Positions 1 to 5,824 of a stretch of 7,362 nt of DNA are shown here, in pieces. The position numbers were made by a program, and so were the translations under genes. Every line of letters starts with the position of its first letter. Position 1 is the stretch's first letter. Origin of the DNA: Cellulomonas sp. (GTDB lineage Bacteria; Actinomycetota; Actinomycetes; Actinomycetales; Cellulomonadaceae); contig JAPSIJ010000101.1 of the NCBI GenBank assembly GCA_031178805.1, positions 1-7,362 on the forward strand, written 5' to 3'. A model generated the notes under the pieces. It was not told the DNA's origin and ran no database searches. It saw nothing but the letters and a program-made list of their open reading frames with translations.

Positions 1-72
1 CCGGATCTCGACCTCCGCGGCGCGCACGCAGCGGCTGCCGAGGTCGAGTCCGACCATGTGGGTCCTGGCCAT
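1..72 (-). CDS. pilM: Type IV pilus assembly protein PilM, N-terminal 24 codons (3' end outside window)
   Basis: The 24 visible residues are MARTHMVGLDLGS followed by RCVRAAEVEIR. This is the phosphate-1 (nucleotide-binding) hairpin that opens the actin/FtsA-like fold of PilM, whose usual form is 'vGLDIGSsaVKaVEl'. PilM is a cytoplasmic ATP-binding protein that binds the N-terminal tail of PilN. With PilN and PilO it forms the alignment complex linking the cytoplasmic motor to the envelope. The frame is open to the left edge. ATG at 72 is preferred because GGAAGGAC lies 4 nt upstream; Met6 (57) is an alternative. The T4P neighbours support PilM over other actin-like ATPases such as FtsA or EutJ, although only a short piece is visible. 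Confidence 0.85.
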   Translation of the reverse strand, partial: MARTHMVGLDLGSRCVRAAEVEIR

Positions 73-76
73 GAAC

Positions 77-84
77 GTCCTTCC
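77..84 (-). promoter_or_regulatory. pilM ribosome binding site
   Basis: Coding-strand GGAAGGAC lies 4 nt before the ATG at 72. It favours that ATG over the second in-frame ATG at 57. The 93-nt gap from the PilX-like stop (73-165) otherwise shows only weak GC inverted repeats, and I see no clear promoter box in it. Confidence 0.55.
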
Positions 85-165
85 GTCGGTGACAGGTGCC
101 GCGGTGCGGCGGGGATGCGCCCTCGGGGCCGGCTCAGCGGGGAGGGCGGGCGGGGCGCGACGTGG

Positions 166-2163
166 TCACGAGCGCTTCACCGCCTCGTCGGTCGCGTGCT
201 CCTCGGTCCAGATGACGGTCCAGATGCCGTCGGCGAGCGCCGGGAAGTGCGGTGGCCGCAGCACCCCGTCGAGCCGGTCGTCGTACTCGTACCTCTTGAC
301 GTAGCCGGACCGGACCTGCCCGCTCGGCGCCTGGTGCGCCACCGTCCCCCGGAACCGCTGCGCGACGGAGCCGTGGATGCGGAGCGTCCCCTCGAGCCCC
401 GGCGCGGACCACTGCTGCACCCGCACCGAGCCCTGGAGTGCCAGCAGCGCGGCGGAGACCTGGATGCCGGAGGCCGGTTCCACCGCGCCCGTCGTGGGGT
501 CGGCGTACCGGGTGGGCCAGCCGGCGACGGGGGCGGACTCCGACGGCGGCGCCCACATGAAGCCACCGGCGGCGTCGGAGATCGCCGTCATGGTCACCAG
601 CCGTGGCCGGAAGATCTCGATCCCCCGGCCGGCGACGATCCCGACCACGTCGTCCCCGTGGTTGCCGCCGGCGAGGACGACGTCGCCCGTGAGGACCACG
701 GACTTGTCGGCGCCGAACGTGACGCGCCCGTGCGCGACGCCCTCGAGGTAGAGGTTGCCGAAGCCGGCGTGCTTGAGCGCCGTCCCGAACGAGACGTCCG
801 ACTGGTACGAGGCGTTCTCGACGGGCACCTGCCCCGCGTAGGTGCCCAGCGGCAGCGCGCGGCCGCTCGGCCCGCCGATCTCGCCGGCGTAGAGCTCGCG
901 GGACGTGCCTGCGTCGGCGGCGACGTCCGCCACGTACACCAGACCGTCCTCCGGCACCGGCACGGTCGCGCCCTCCGCGGAGCCGAGCTGTCCGGCGCCC
1001 GTCCCGGGGAGCCCGCAGCCGGACGGCGTCGTCGCTGCGGTCGAGTCCTTGCTCCAGACGGTCATGGTGCCGTCCTCGTGCAGGATGATCCGGGTCGCAC
1101 CGGAGTAGCGGCAGCCCTGGCTCTCCGCGACCACGGACAGCTCGGTGATGCGCGGCATGGTCAGCGTCCCTGCCTCGTAGACCGGCGCGGTGCTGAAGGT
1201 CGCGTCGTGGTGCGCGTCGCTCAGGCAGTTCCGCCACGTGCTCGCGGCGTGCGGGTCGATGGACGCGCACCGCGGGTCGGAGGTCGACAGCCGTCCCTGG
1301 AAGACCGCTCCGGTGGAGCGGATGGTGTCGTTGGAGTGCACCCGGCCGGCCAGGACGTCCCCGACGGTGAACCGCGGTTCCAGGCAGTCGGCGATCAGCG
1401 AACCGCCGGTCGGCACGTAGGTCCGGGGCTCGCGCGCGATGTCCGCGGAGCTCCAGGCCCAGGTGACGGCGGGGTCGTCCGCGCCGCCGCCGCCGCAGGC
1501 CCGGGACGTGTGCTGCGTGCCCGGGTAGCGGGTGTTCTCCGGGTACGCGGCGTCGTCCTGCGGGTCGGCGAGCTCGTAGTCCGAGAAGTACAGGTAGTCC
1601 GAGGTCGACGGGTGGGCGATCCGGGCCTGCAGCGTCCGGTACACGTCCCGGGAGCGCCCGACTGCTTCCAGCAGGATCTCCCGCTGCACCGGGTCGTGCC
1701 GGACCACCCGGTAGTGGAACGACGGGGTGTCCGGCGATGCAGCCGCCCCGGCCTCCACCGCGACCCAGCCGACGGGCGTGCGCCCGGTGTGGTTGCTGCA
1801 GGCCGGCTGCCCCGCGCCGTCCAGGGGCAGCAGGACGTCGGGGCCGGCGGCGGCGGGGTTCTGGCAGTAGTTGTCCGGGTCGGTGCTGGCCGGGTCGGCG
1901 TGGTCGAGGTAGTCGCCGTCCAGCCGGAGCCGGGTCAGGAAGTCGTGGATGCCCGACTGCGCGGCCGCCTCCGCGGCGGTGCTGTCCTGCTCGAGCCGGG
2001 AGAACCGCACGCTCGCGGTGAGGTAGGTGAGCGTGCCCAGCAGCAGGACGGACACGAGCAGGAACGCCCCCAGGACGGCGACGATCGTCATGCCGGCGTC
2101 CCCGGGCCGGCCCTCAGGGGCGCGGCGTCGGACGAGGCGGGAGAGGTGCGGGACGGGGTGCAT
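166..2163 (-). CDS. Large PilX-like minor prepilin (665 aa), candidate pilus tip protein
   Basis: Encodes 665 aa from ATG at 2163, 2 nt after the PilW-like stop (TGACCATG); a TGGAG lies 12 nt upstream. The leader is 24 residues ending GDAG, then MTIVAVLGAFLLVSVLLLGTLTYLT. The usual Glu at mature +5 is Ala (A29), as in PilX and GspK proteins, which sit at the tip. Residues about 54-75 (RLEQDSTAAEAAAQSGIHDFL) match the PilX N-terminal helix. About 590 extracellular residues follow: VHSNDTIRSTGAVFQGRLSTSDPRC (275-299), a beta-rich stretch with DVVLAGG...DDVVGIVAGRGIEIFRP (494-520), and the end GYVKRYEYDDRLDGVLRPPHFP...W (620-652). It has eight cysteines (100, 122, 223, 260, 299, 313, 351, 383), all outside the helix. 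Ordinary PilX is under about 200 aa, so the rest is probably an adhesin or tip domain. I recognise the general type in actinobacteria but no enzymatic motif. Confidence 0.86.
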   Translation of the reverse strand: MHPVPHLSRLVRRRAPEGRPGDAGMTIVAVLGAFLLVSVLLLGTLTYLTASVRFSRLEQDSTAAEAAAQSGIHDFLTRLRLDGDYLDHADPASTDPDNYCQNPAAAGPDVLLPLDGAGQPACSNHTGRTPVGWVAVEAGAAASPDTPSFHYRVVRHDPVQREILLEAVGRSRDVYRTLQARIAHPSTSDYLYFSDYELADPQDDAAYPENTRYPGTQHTSRACGGGGADDPAVTWAWSSADIAREPRTYVPTGGSLIADCLEPRFTVGDVLAGRVHSNDTIRSTGAVFQGRLSTSDPRCASIDPHAASTWRNCLSDAHHDATFSTAPVYEAGTLTMPRITELSVVAESQGCRYSGATRIILHEDGTMTVWSKDSTAATTPSGCGLPGTGAGQLGSAEGATVPVPEDGLVYVADVAADAGTSRELYAGEIGGPSGRALPLGTYAGQVPVENASYQSDVSFGTALKHAGFGNLYLEGVAHGRVTFGADKSVVLTGDVVLAGGNHGDDVVGIVAGRGIEIFRPRLVTMTAISDAAGGFMWAPPSESAPVAGWPTRYADPTTGAVEPASGIQVSAALLALQGSVRVQQWSAPGLEGTLRIHGSVAQRFRGTVAHQAPSGQVRSGYVKRYEYDDRLDGVLRPPHFPALADGIWTVIWTEEHATDEAVKRS

Positions 2164-2165
2164 GG

Positions 2166-2867
2166 TCAGAACCGGCTCCAGTCGGGCAGCGAGACGCGGC
2201 GCAGCACGGTGGTGGGCCCGGTGCCGGCGCCCGTGGGCTTCTCGGCAGTGACGACGACCGAGACCTCGACGGCGTCCACCGCCGCGAGCTCCGTGCTGGT
2301 CAGCGCGGCGGGCGAGCCGTCGGCGGGCAGCGGTGCCCCGAGGGCGTCGACGTAGCGGAACAGCCGCTCCCCGACGCCACGCGCGACCACCAGGTCCTCG
2401 TGCAGCTCGGGGCAGGCGACGACGTCGCAGTCGTAGGACCACCCCGCGACCGAGGACCCGGGGTCCGGTCGCTGGCTGATCCGGTGCAGCACGCCGTCCC
2501 GGACCGTGAACGTGATCAGAGTGGGTCCGGCGGGGTCGGTGCCGTGCCCGGTCGGGTTGTCCACGTTCGCGTAGAAGACGATCTCGCTGCCGCTCGCGGC
2601 GATCAGCGGGACGTCCCCCTCCACCCGGTCGGACAGCGTGCTGGGCGCGATCGCCTGCCCGAGCGCCCGGGAGAGCCAGCTCACCGCCGAGCGTGCCTCG
2701 TCGACCTGGCCCTGGCGTGCCAGGTTCTGGGCGTTCCCGCTGACCAGGCCGATGGTCAGGGAGGCGACCAGGGCCAGCACGACCGATCCGACCATCATGA
2801 CGATGACCAGCTCCGACAGCGTCATCCCGGCGTCCCCGGTGGCCCGCACCGGGCGCCGCGGCCTCAC
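2166..2867 (-). CDS. Minor type IV prepilin, PilW-like
   Basis: Encodes 233 aa. The GTG start at 2867 overlaps the stop of the preceding gene (GTGA), giving the leader MRPRRPVRATGDAG. Cleavage is at G14/M15, then MTLSELVIVMMVGSVVLALVASLTIG with Glu at +5 (E19). After the helix comes DEARSAVSWLSRALGQ, then SEIVFYANVDN (94-104) and ITFTVRDGVLHRIS (118-131). This pattern of an oxidation-prone beta sheet with a 'I.FY...D' strand is typical of PilW/GspJ-like minor pilins. C147 and C152 (YDCDVVACPEL) are close enough for a short disulfide loop. The C-terminus VEVSVVVTAEKPTG...VLRRVSLPDWSRF is the usual closing strand of this family. The open frame extends far upstream only as a GC-rich artefact inside the PilV-like gene. 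It is probably part of the tip/priming complex. It lies 2 nt before the PilX-like gene. Confidence 0.87.
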   Translation of the reverse strand: MRPRRPVRATGDAGMTLSELVIVMMVGSVVLALVASLTIGLVSGNAQNLARQGQVDEARSAVSWLSRALGQAIAPSTLSDRVEGDVPLIAASGSEIVFYANVDNPTGHGTDPAGPTLITFTVRDGVLHRISQRPDPGSSVAGWSYDCDVVACPELHEDLVVARGVGERLFRYVDALGAPLPADGSPAALTSTELAAVDAVEVSVVVTAEKPTGAGTGPTTVLRRVSLPDWSRF

Positions 2868-3943
2868 GGGACCACCAGGCTGATCGACGCCTGCCCACCC
2901 GCGGCGAGGGCGACCGTGCGGTAGTCGGCCCCGGGCGGCACCGCTCCCGTGCCGGGGTACGCGCCCCACTGGCCGGGGTACGCGTCCGTGATCGTGACGC
3001 GGGTGCCGCCGGAGCCTGCATCGGGCGAGACGACGACCAGCTCGCCGTCCGGGCGCACGACCGTGATCAGGCTGCTGGACGTCGCCGCCCCGCCGAGGTG
3101 CACGGTCAGGGTCCCGGCGCGCGCGTAGGCGAACGACGCCCGGGAGATCTGCGTCGGGACGACGCCGTGCAGCGTCTGGGCGGGGGTGCTGTTGCCGGAC
3201 GGGTCCACGTAACCCGTCGTCACCAGTGTCACGGCGTACTGGCTGCCCGACGGTGCGGCTCCAACCGCGGCGACCGCGCAGCCGGCGGCGTCGGTGGTGG
3301 CCGTCTCGACCTGCGACCCGTCGGCGGCGGCGACCCGGGCCGTGACGCCGGCCACGGGCCGGTTGCGCTCGTCCCGGACCGCCACGGCGACCAGGGCGTC
3401 CTCGGTGTCGGGGGCGACGTCCCTGTGGGGCGCGAACACCTGCCGGAGGACGTACGGCGCCGCCGTCCCCATCGCCTCCCAGGTCACCGTCACCTCGACC
3501 TCGGTGGCGCGCTTGGTCGCGTAGGTGCTGCCGCCCTCGCACGCCGACGTCGCCCCGAGCGTACGGAGACCGGCGCGGCGGTCGACCGTGTACGTCATGC
3601 CGTCGACGACGTAGCCGGCGGGGTCGCCGGCGGGCAGGTCGGGGTCGAGCGGGTGCGCGTTGGTGACGACGCCCTCCCCGGCGACCGCCTCGGCAGCCGC
3701 GGGCGACACGGCGAGCCGCTGCCGCACGAAGTCGAGCTCCCGGGCCGCGAGACTCGCGGCGACGACGCGCGAGCGGTTCGCGACGGTGGCGGCCTGCCCC
3801 TGGACCAGCGCCGTGGTGCCGATCACGGCCATCATGCCCAGCAGCAGCGCCGCGACGACGACCTCGACCATCGACATGCCGGAGTCGTCGCCGCGCGGGC
3901 GGCGACGCGGACGCGGCCCTGCGGGCCGGGGGTGGGGGGACAA
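2864..3943 (-). CDS. Minor type IV prepilin, PilV-like, with an extra Ig-like/regulatory-type domain
   Basis: Encodes 359 aa and starts at TTG, 8 nt after a strong AAGGAG. The 22-residue Pro/Arg-rich leader ends DDSG, then MSMVEVVVAALLLGMMAVIGTT: cleavage G22/M23 with Glu at mature +5 (E27), so this is a prepilin-peptidase substrate. Residues about 24-45 form the N-terminal helix. The alpha/beta part to about 175 contains ELDFVRQRLA, and YTVDRR with EVEVTVTWE, as in PilV/PilI-type minor pilins. Residues about 185-245 (VRDERNRPVAGVTARV, TDAAGCAV, TTGYVDPSG) look like a carboxypeptidase-regulatory-like or Ig-fold module. A final beta-rich part (about 270-359) ends ASISLVVP. It has two cysteines, C135 and C222. 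Ordinary PilV proteins are about 150-200 aa, so the C-terminal half is an extension, probably surface-exposed. It overlaps the next gene by 4 nt (GTGA). Class is confident; exact orthology to PilV is not. Confidence 0.88.
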   Translation of the reverse strand: MSPHPRPAGPRPRRRPRGDDSGMSMVEVVVAALLLGMMAVIGTTALVQGQAATVANRSRVVAASLAARELDFVRQRLAVSPAAAEAVAGEGVVTNAHPLDPDLPAGDPAGYVVDGMTYTVDRRAGLRTLGATSACEGGSTYATKRATEVEVTVTWEAMGTAAPYVLRQVFAPHRDVAPDTEDALVAVAVRDERNRPVAGVTARVAAADGSQVETATTDAAGCAVAAVGAAPSGSQYAVTLVTTGYVDPSGNSTPAQTLHGVVPTQISRASFAYARAGTLTVHLGGAATSSSLITVVRPDGELVVVSPDAGSGGTRVTITDAYPGQWGAYPGTGAVPPGADYRTVALAAGGQASISLVVP

Positions 3944-3951
3944 CGGGGACG

Positions 3952-3957
3952 CTCCTT
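3952..3957 (-). promoter_or_regulatory. Ribosome binding site that selects the TTG start of the PilV-like gene
   Basis: Coding-strand AAGGAG (within GGAAGGAGCG) ends 8 nt before TTG at 3943. No ATG or GTG in the frame is as well placed, and the next Met (residue 23) is the mature N-terminus after the cleavage Gly. This site therefore decides for the TTG start. Confidence 0.65.
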
Positions 3958-3992
3958 CCGGGGTGGGCGCTGCGGGGTACGGTCGGACGGAT

Positions 3993-4025
3993 CGGGTGGG
4001 GCCGCATGCACCGCGGCCCCACCCG
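3993..4025 (-). terminator. 13-bp GC-rich hairpin just after pilA (partial terminator or mRNA stabiliser)
   Basis: A perfect inverted repeat, cgggtggggccgc (3993-4005) and gcggccccacccg (4013-4025), with a 7-nt loop. The first arm begins 6 nt past the pilA stop on the coding strand. The 13-bp stem is almost all G-C, so it should be very stable in RNA. No U-run follows; many actinobacterial hairpin terminators also lack one. The next gene starts only about 50 nt further on in the same direction. The likeliest role is therefore partial termination, or 3'-end protection of pilA mRNA, that lowers minor-pilin expression. The structure is directly visible; the role is inferred. Confidence 0.65.
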
Positions 4026-4031
4026 GTCGTG

Positions 4032-4496
4032 TCAGCAGGTGCCCTTGCTCAGGCCCTCGTCGCTGTACATCCAGTCCTTGTCGACCCCGTCGGGGTGCGT
4101 CACGCCGATGCACCAGTCCGTGCGGCTCAGGGTGCCGCCGGAGGTGCGCGGCACCACGTCGCCGGTGCCCTGCATCTGGACGCCGTCCGACACGGGGCCG
4201 AGGTCCTGCGGCGTCGCGGCGGACCCGTACGACAGCACGTACCGGTCGCCGGTGATGTCGACCTTGAGCCCGGCGAGCTCCGACGCGCTGCTGTCGACCC
4301 AGAGCGTCGCGATCTCCTTGCCGAGCGTGGACACGTCGGACTTGGCCGCGGTGTCGTTCGCCTTGGCGCGCTGGTTCAGGAACAGCGGGATGGCGATGGC
4401 GGCGAGGATGCCGATGATGATGATGACGACGAGCAGCTCGACGAGCGAGAAGCCCTCGTCCTTGCGTTCCGTCGCGCGGGTGATGCGCCTGAGCAT
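4032..4496 (-). CDS. pilA: Major type IV prepilin PilA
   Basis: Encodes 154 aa, the precursor of the main fibre subunit. The 15-residue basic leader MLRRITRATERKDEG ends in Gly. It is followed by FSLVELLVVIIIIGILAAIAIP, a class III signal cleaved and methylated by prepilin peptidase at G15/F16, with the key Glu at mature position 5 (E20). Residues 16-38 are the hydrophobic helix for membrane storage and fibre packing. The helix then becomes polar (NQRAKANDTAAKSDVSTL), followed by a small globular domain of about 90 residues. The tail TDWCIGVTHPDGVDKDWMY...GLSKGTC has Cys129 and a terminal Cys154, probably a disulfide that closes the C-terminal loop; a 'GLxxGxC' end is, from recall, common in actinobacterial pilins. 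Mature length is about 139 aa. Its own strong ribosome site, flanking gaps and downstream hairpin fit separate high-level expression. The E5 and position after pilBTC make it the major pilin rather than a pseudopilin. Confidence 0.95.
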   Translation of the reverse strand: MLRRITRATERKDEGFSLVELLVVIIIIGILAAIAIPLFLNQRAKANDTAAKSDVSTLGKEIATLWVDSSASELAGLKVDITGDRYVLSYGSAATPQDLGPVSDGVQMQGTGDVVPRTSGGTLSRTDWCIGVTHPDGVDKDWMYSDEGLSKGTC

Positions 4497-4501
4497 GGGG
4501 T

Positions 4502-4507
4502 CTCCTT
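4502..4507 (-). promoter_or_regulatory. pilA ribosome binding site
   Basis: The coding-strand hexamer AAGGAG lies 5 nt before the pilA ATG. It is one of the two clearest Shine-Dalgarno sites in the window, as expected for a highly expressed major pilin, and it fixes the start of the 15-residue leader. Confidence 0.75.
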
Positions 4508-4549
4508 GGTGGGATCTGCTTTTCCGGGTGCCGGCTCCGTGCCCCCTGC

Positions 4550-4575
4550 GGGACCGCCTGCCGGCCGGCGGTCCC
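4550..4575 (-). other. 9-bp GC stem-loop between pilC and pilA
   Basis: A perfect inverted repeat, gggaccgcc (4550-4558) and ggcggtccc (4567-4575), with an 8-nt loop that itself contains ccggcc. It lies in the 101-nt gap between the pilC stop and the pilA start. No U-tract follows on the coding strand, so a classical intrinsic terminator is not shown. It could be an attenuator, a mRNA 5'-end stabiliser for the abundant pilA message, or a processing site. I see no convincing TANNNT -10 box in the gap, so a separate pilA promoter is not established from sequence. Confidence 0.4.
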
Positions 4576-4597
4576 CGTCGTTGCGGGCGTCAGGTGC

Positions 4598-5809
4598 TCA
4601 CTGCACGACGTCCGAGATCGCGAAGATGGGCAGGTAGAGGGCGATGAGCATCGCGCCGACGATCAGGCCGACGAAGACGATGAGCAGCGGTTCCAGCACG
4701 CTGGTGAGCGCCTTCGTGGCGGCGTCGACCTCCTGGTCGTAGAACCCGGAGACCTTCGACAGCATGGTGTCGAGCGACCCGGAGTCCTCGCCGACGGCGA
4801 CCATCTGCCGCAGCATCGTGGGGAACACCGGCTCCTCGGCGAGCGCGTCGCCGAGGGACCCGCCGCCGCGCACCGCCTCGCTGACCCGGGCGACGGCCTG
4901 CTCGATGACGACGTTGCCGCTGGTGGCGCCGACGGTGTCGAGCGACGGGACGACGGGGACGCCGACCCGGGCCATCGTGGCGAGGTTGCCGCTGAACCGG
5001 GACAGCGCGACCTTCGACAGCAGCGGTCCGAACACCGGCAGCCGCAGCTTCAGGGGGTCGAGCCGCTCGCGGACCGCGGCGTCGTTGCGGTGGTTCCGCC
5101 ACCACCACGCGCCGACGCCGCCCGCCACGGCCAGCGGGACCGCGAGGACCTTGAGCGCGTCCGCCGCGGTCACCAGCATCTGGGTCGGCAGCGGCAGGTC
5201 CGCCCCGAGGTTCGCGAACATGTCCTGGAAGATCGGGACGATGAACAGCAGCATCGCGAGCACGGCGACGCCGGCCATGGCCAGCACGACGACGGGGTAG
5301 ACCATCGCGCCGGTGATCGCGCGCCGCAGGGCGATCTCCTTCTCCAGGGTCGTGGCGACGGCGGACAGCACCTCGTCGAGGAACCCGCCGCTCTCCCCGG
5401 CCCGGACCATCGACAGCGTGACGGGCGAGAAGATCTTCGGGTGCTGCGCGAGCGCGTGGGACAGCGGCTCCCCGTCGGACACCTGCTGCTCGACCGACTG
5501 CAGGATCTCGCCGAGCGGGGTGCCCTCGGCCTGGGTGCGCAGCACCTGCAGCGCGCGGGGCAGCGACAGCCCGGCGTTCACCATGGTCGCGAGCTGCCGG
5601 ATCGCGATCGCCACGTCCTTGCCCTTGGCGCGCTTGGCGCCGAAGCGGATCTCCCGGTTCAGACCGGAGGCCGACACCGGTTCGATGGCGGTCGCGTTCA
5701 GCCCGAGCTCGCGCAGCCGGGCGGCGACGGCCTCCTGGTCGGGCGCCTCGATCCGGCCGGTGACCGGCTTGCCGTTCTTGCTCAGGACGGTGTACTCGAA
5801 GGTCTGCAC
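4598..5809 (-). CDS. pilC: Type IV pilus inner-membrane platform protein PilC
   Basis: Encodes 403 aa, the polytopic membrane protein that couples PilB/PilT motion to insertion or removal of pilin at the base of the fibre. The N-terminus MQTFEYTVLSKNGKPVTGRIEA is the typical PilC/GspF opening, which supports the GTG start at 5809. Two T2SSF repeats are visible, about residues 69-191 and 271-393. Each contains the family core: AGESGGFLDEVL (137-148) in the first and VGEDSGSLDTML (339-350) in the second. Hydrophobic segments at about 168-192, 218-238 and 370-394 give the expected three-helix topology. The usual PYP-like bend appears as MVYPVVV (169-175) and LEPLLIVFVG (372-381). The protein has no cysteine. 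Length is normal for the family (about 400 aa) and no disruption is seen. Confidence 0.96.
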   Translation of the reverse strand: MQTFEYTVLSKNGKPVTGRIEAPDQEAVAARLRELGLNATAIEPVSASGLNREIRFGAKRAKGKDVAIAIRQLATMVNAGLSLPRALQVLRTQAEGTPLGEILQSVEQQVSDGEPLSHALAQHPKIFSPVTLSMVRAGESGGFLDEVLSAVATTLEKEIALRRAITGAMVYPVVVLAMAGVAVLAMLLFIVPIFQDMFANLGADLPLPTQMLVTAADALKVLAVPLAVAGGVGAWWWRNHRNDAAVRERLDPLKLRLPVFGPLLSKVALSRFSGNLATMARVGVPVVPSLDTVGATSGNVVIEQAVARVSEAVRGGGSLGDALAEEPVFPTMLRQMVAVGEDSGSLDTMLSKVSGFYDQEVDAATKALTSVLEPLLIVFVGLIVGAMLIALYLPIFAISDVVQ

Positions 5810-5815
5810 GGCCCG

Positions 5816-5824
5816 TCACCCCCC
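5816..5824 (-). promoter_or_regulatory. pilC ribosome binding site embedded in the pilT stop
   Basis: On the coding strand the bases are GGGGGGTGA, ending 6 nt before the pilC GTG. This is close to the anti-Shine-Dalgarno complement GGAGGTGA, with one G for A. The final TGA is also the pilT stop codon, so terminating ribosomes sit on the pilC initiation site. It supports the GTG start of pilC and suggests translational coupling. Confidence 0.6.

Noticed and set aside
73..165. Terminator between the PilX-like gene and pilM
   Set aside because: Only short or loosely spaced inverted repeats (5-6 bp) are seen, which is expected by chance in such GC-rich DNA.
134..1270. 378-aa and other Arg-rich minus-strand frames (also 4590-6131)
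   Set aside because: They overlap real genes in another frame and have low-complexity composition with no motif.
1875..1925. Asp-rich stretch LDGDYLDHADPASTDPDN in the PilX-like protein as a possible calcium-binding loop
   Set aside because: Spacing does not fit an EF-hand or MIDAS pattern, and no von Willebrand A motif (DxSxS) is present. It is not strong enough to claim.
58..2355. 765-aa open frame on the plus strand
   Set aside because: Lies antisense to the PilX-like gene. Its Arg/Gly/Val/Pro-rich translation has no domain, and such shadow frames are common at this GC content.
166..3021. 951-aa reading of the PilX-like frame
   Set aside because: Residues before Met at 2163 are out-of-frame translation of the PilW-like and PilV-like genes. 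The true gene opens with a prepilin leader at 2163.
2166..4022. 618-aa reading of the PilW-like frame
   Set aside because: The upstream part is Arg-rich shadow translation of the PilV-like gene. The GTG at 2867 gives a normal prepilin leader and a 4-nt overlap.
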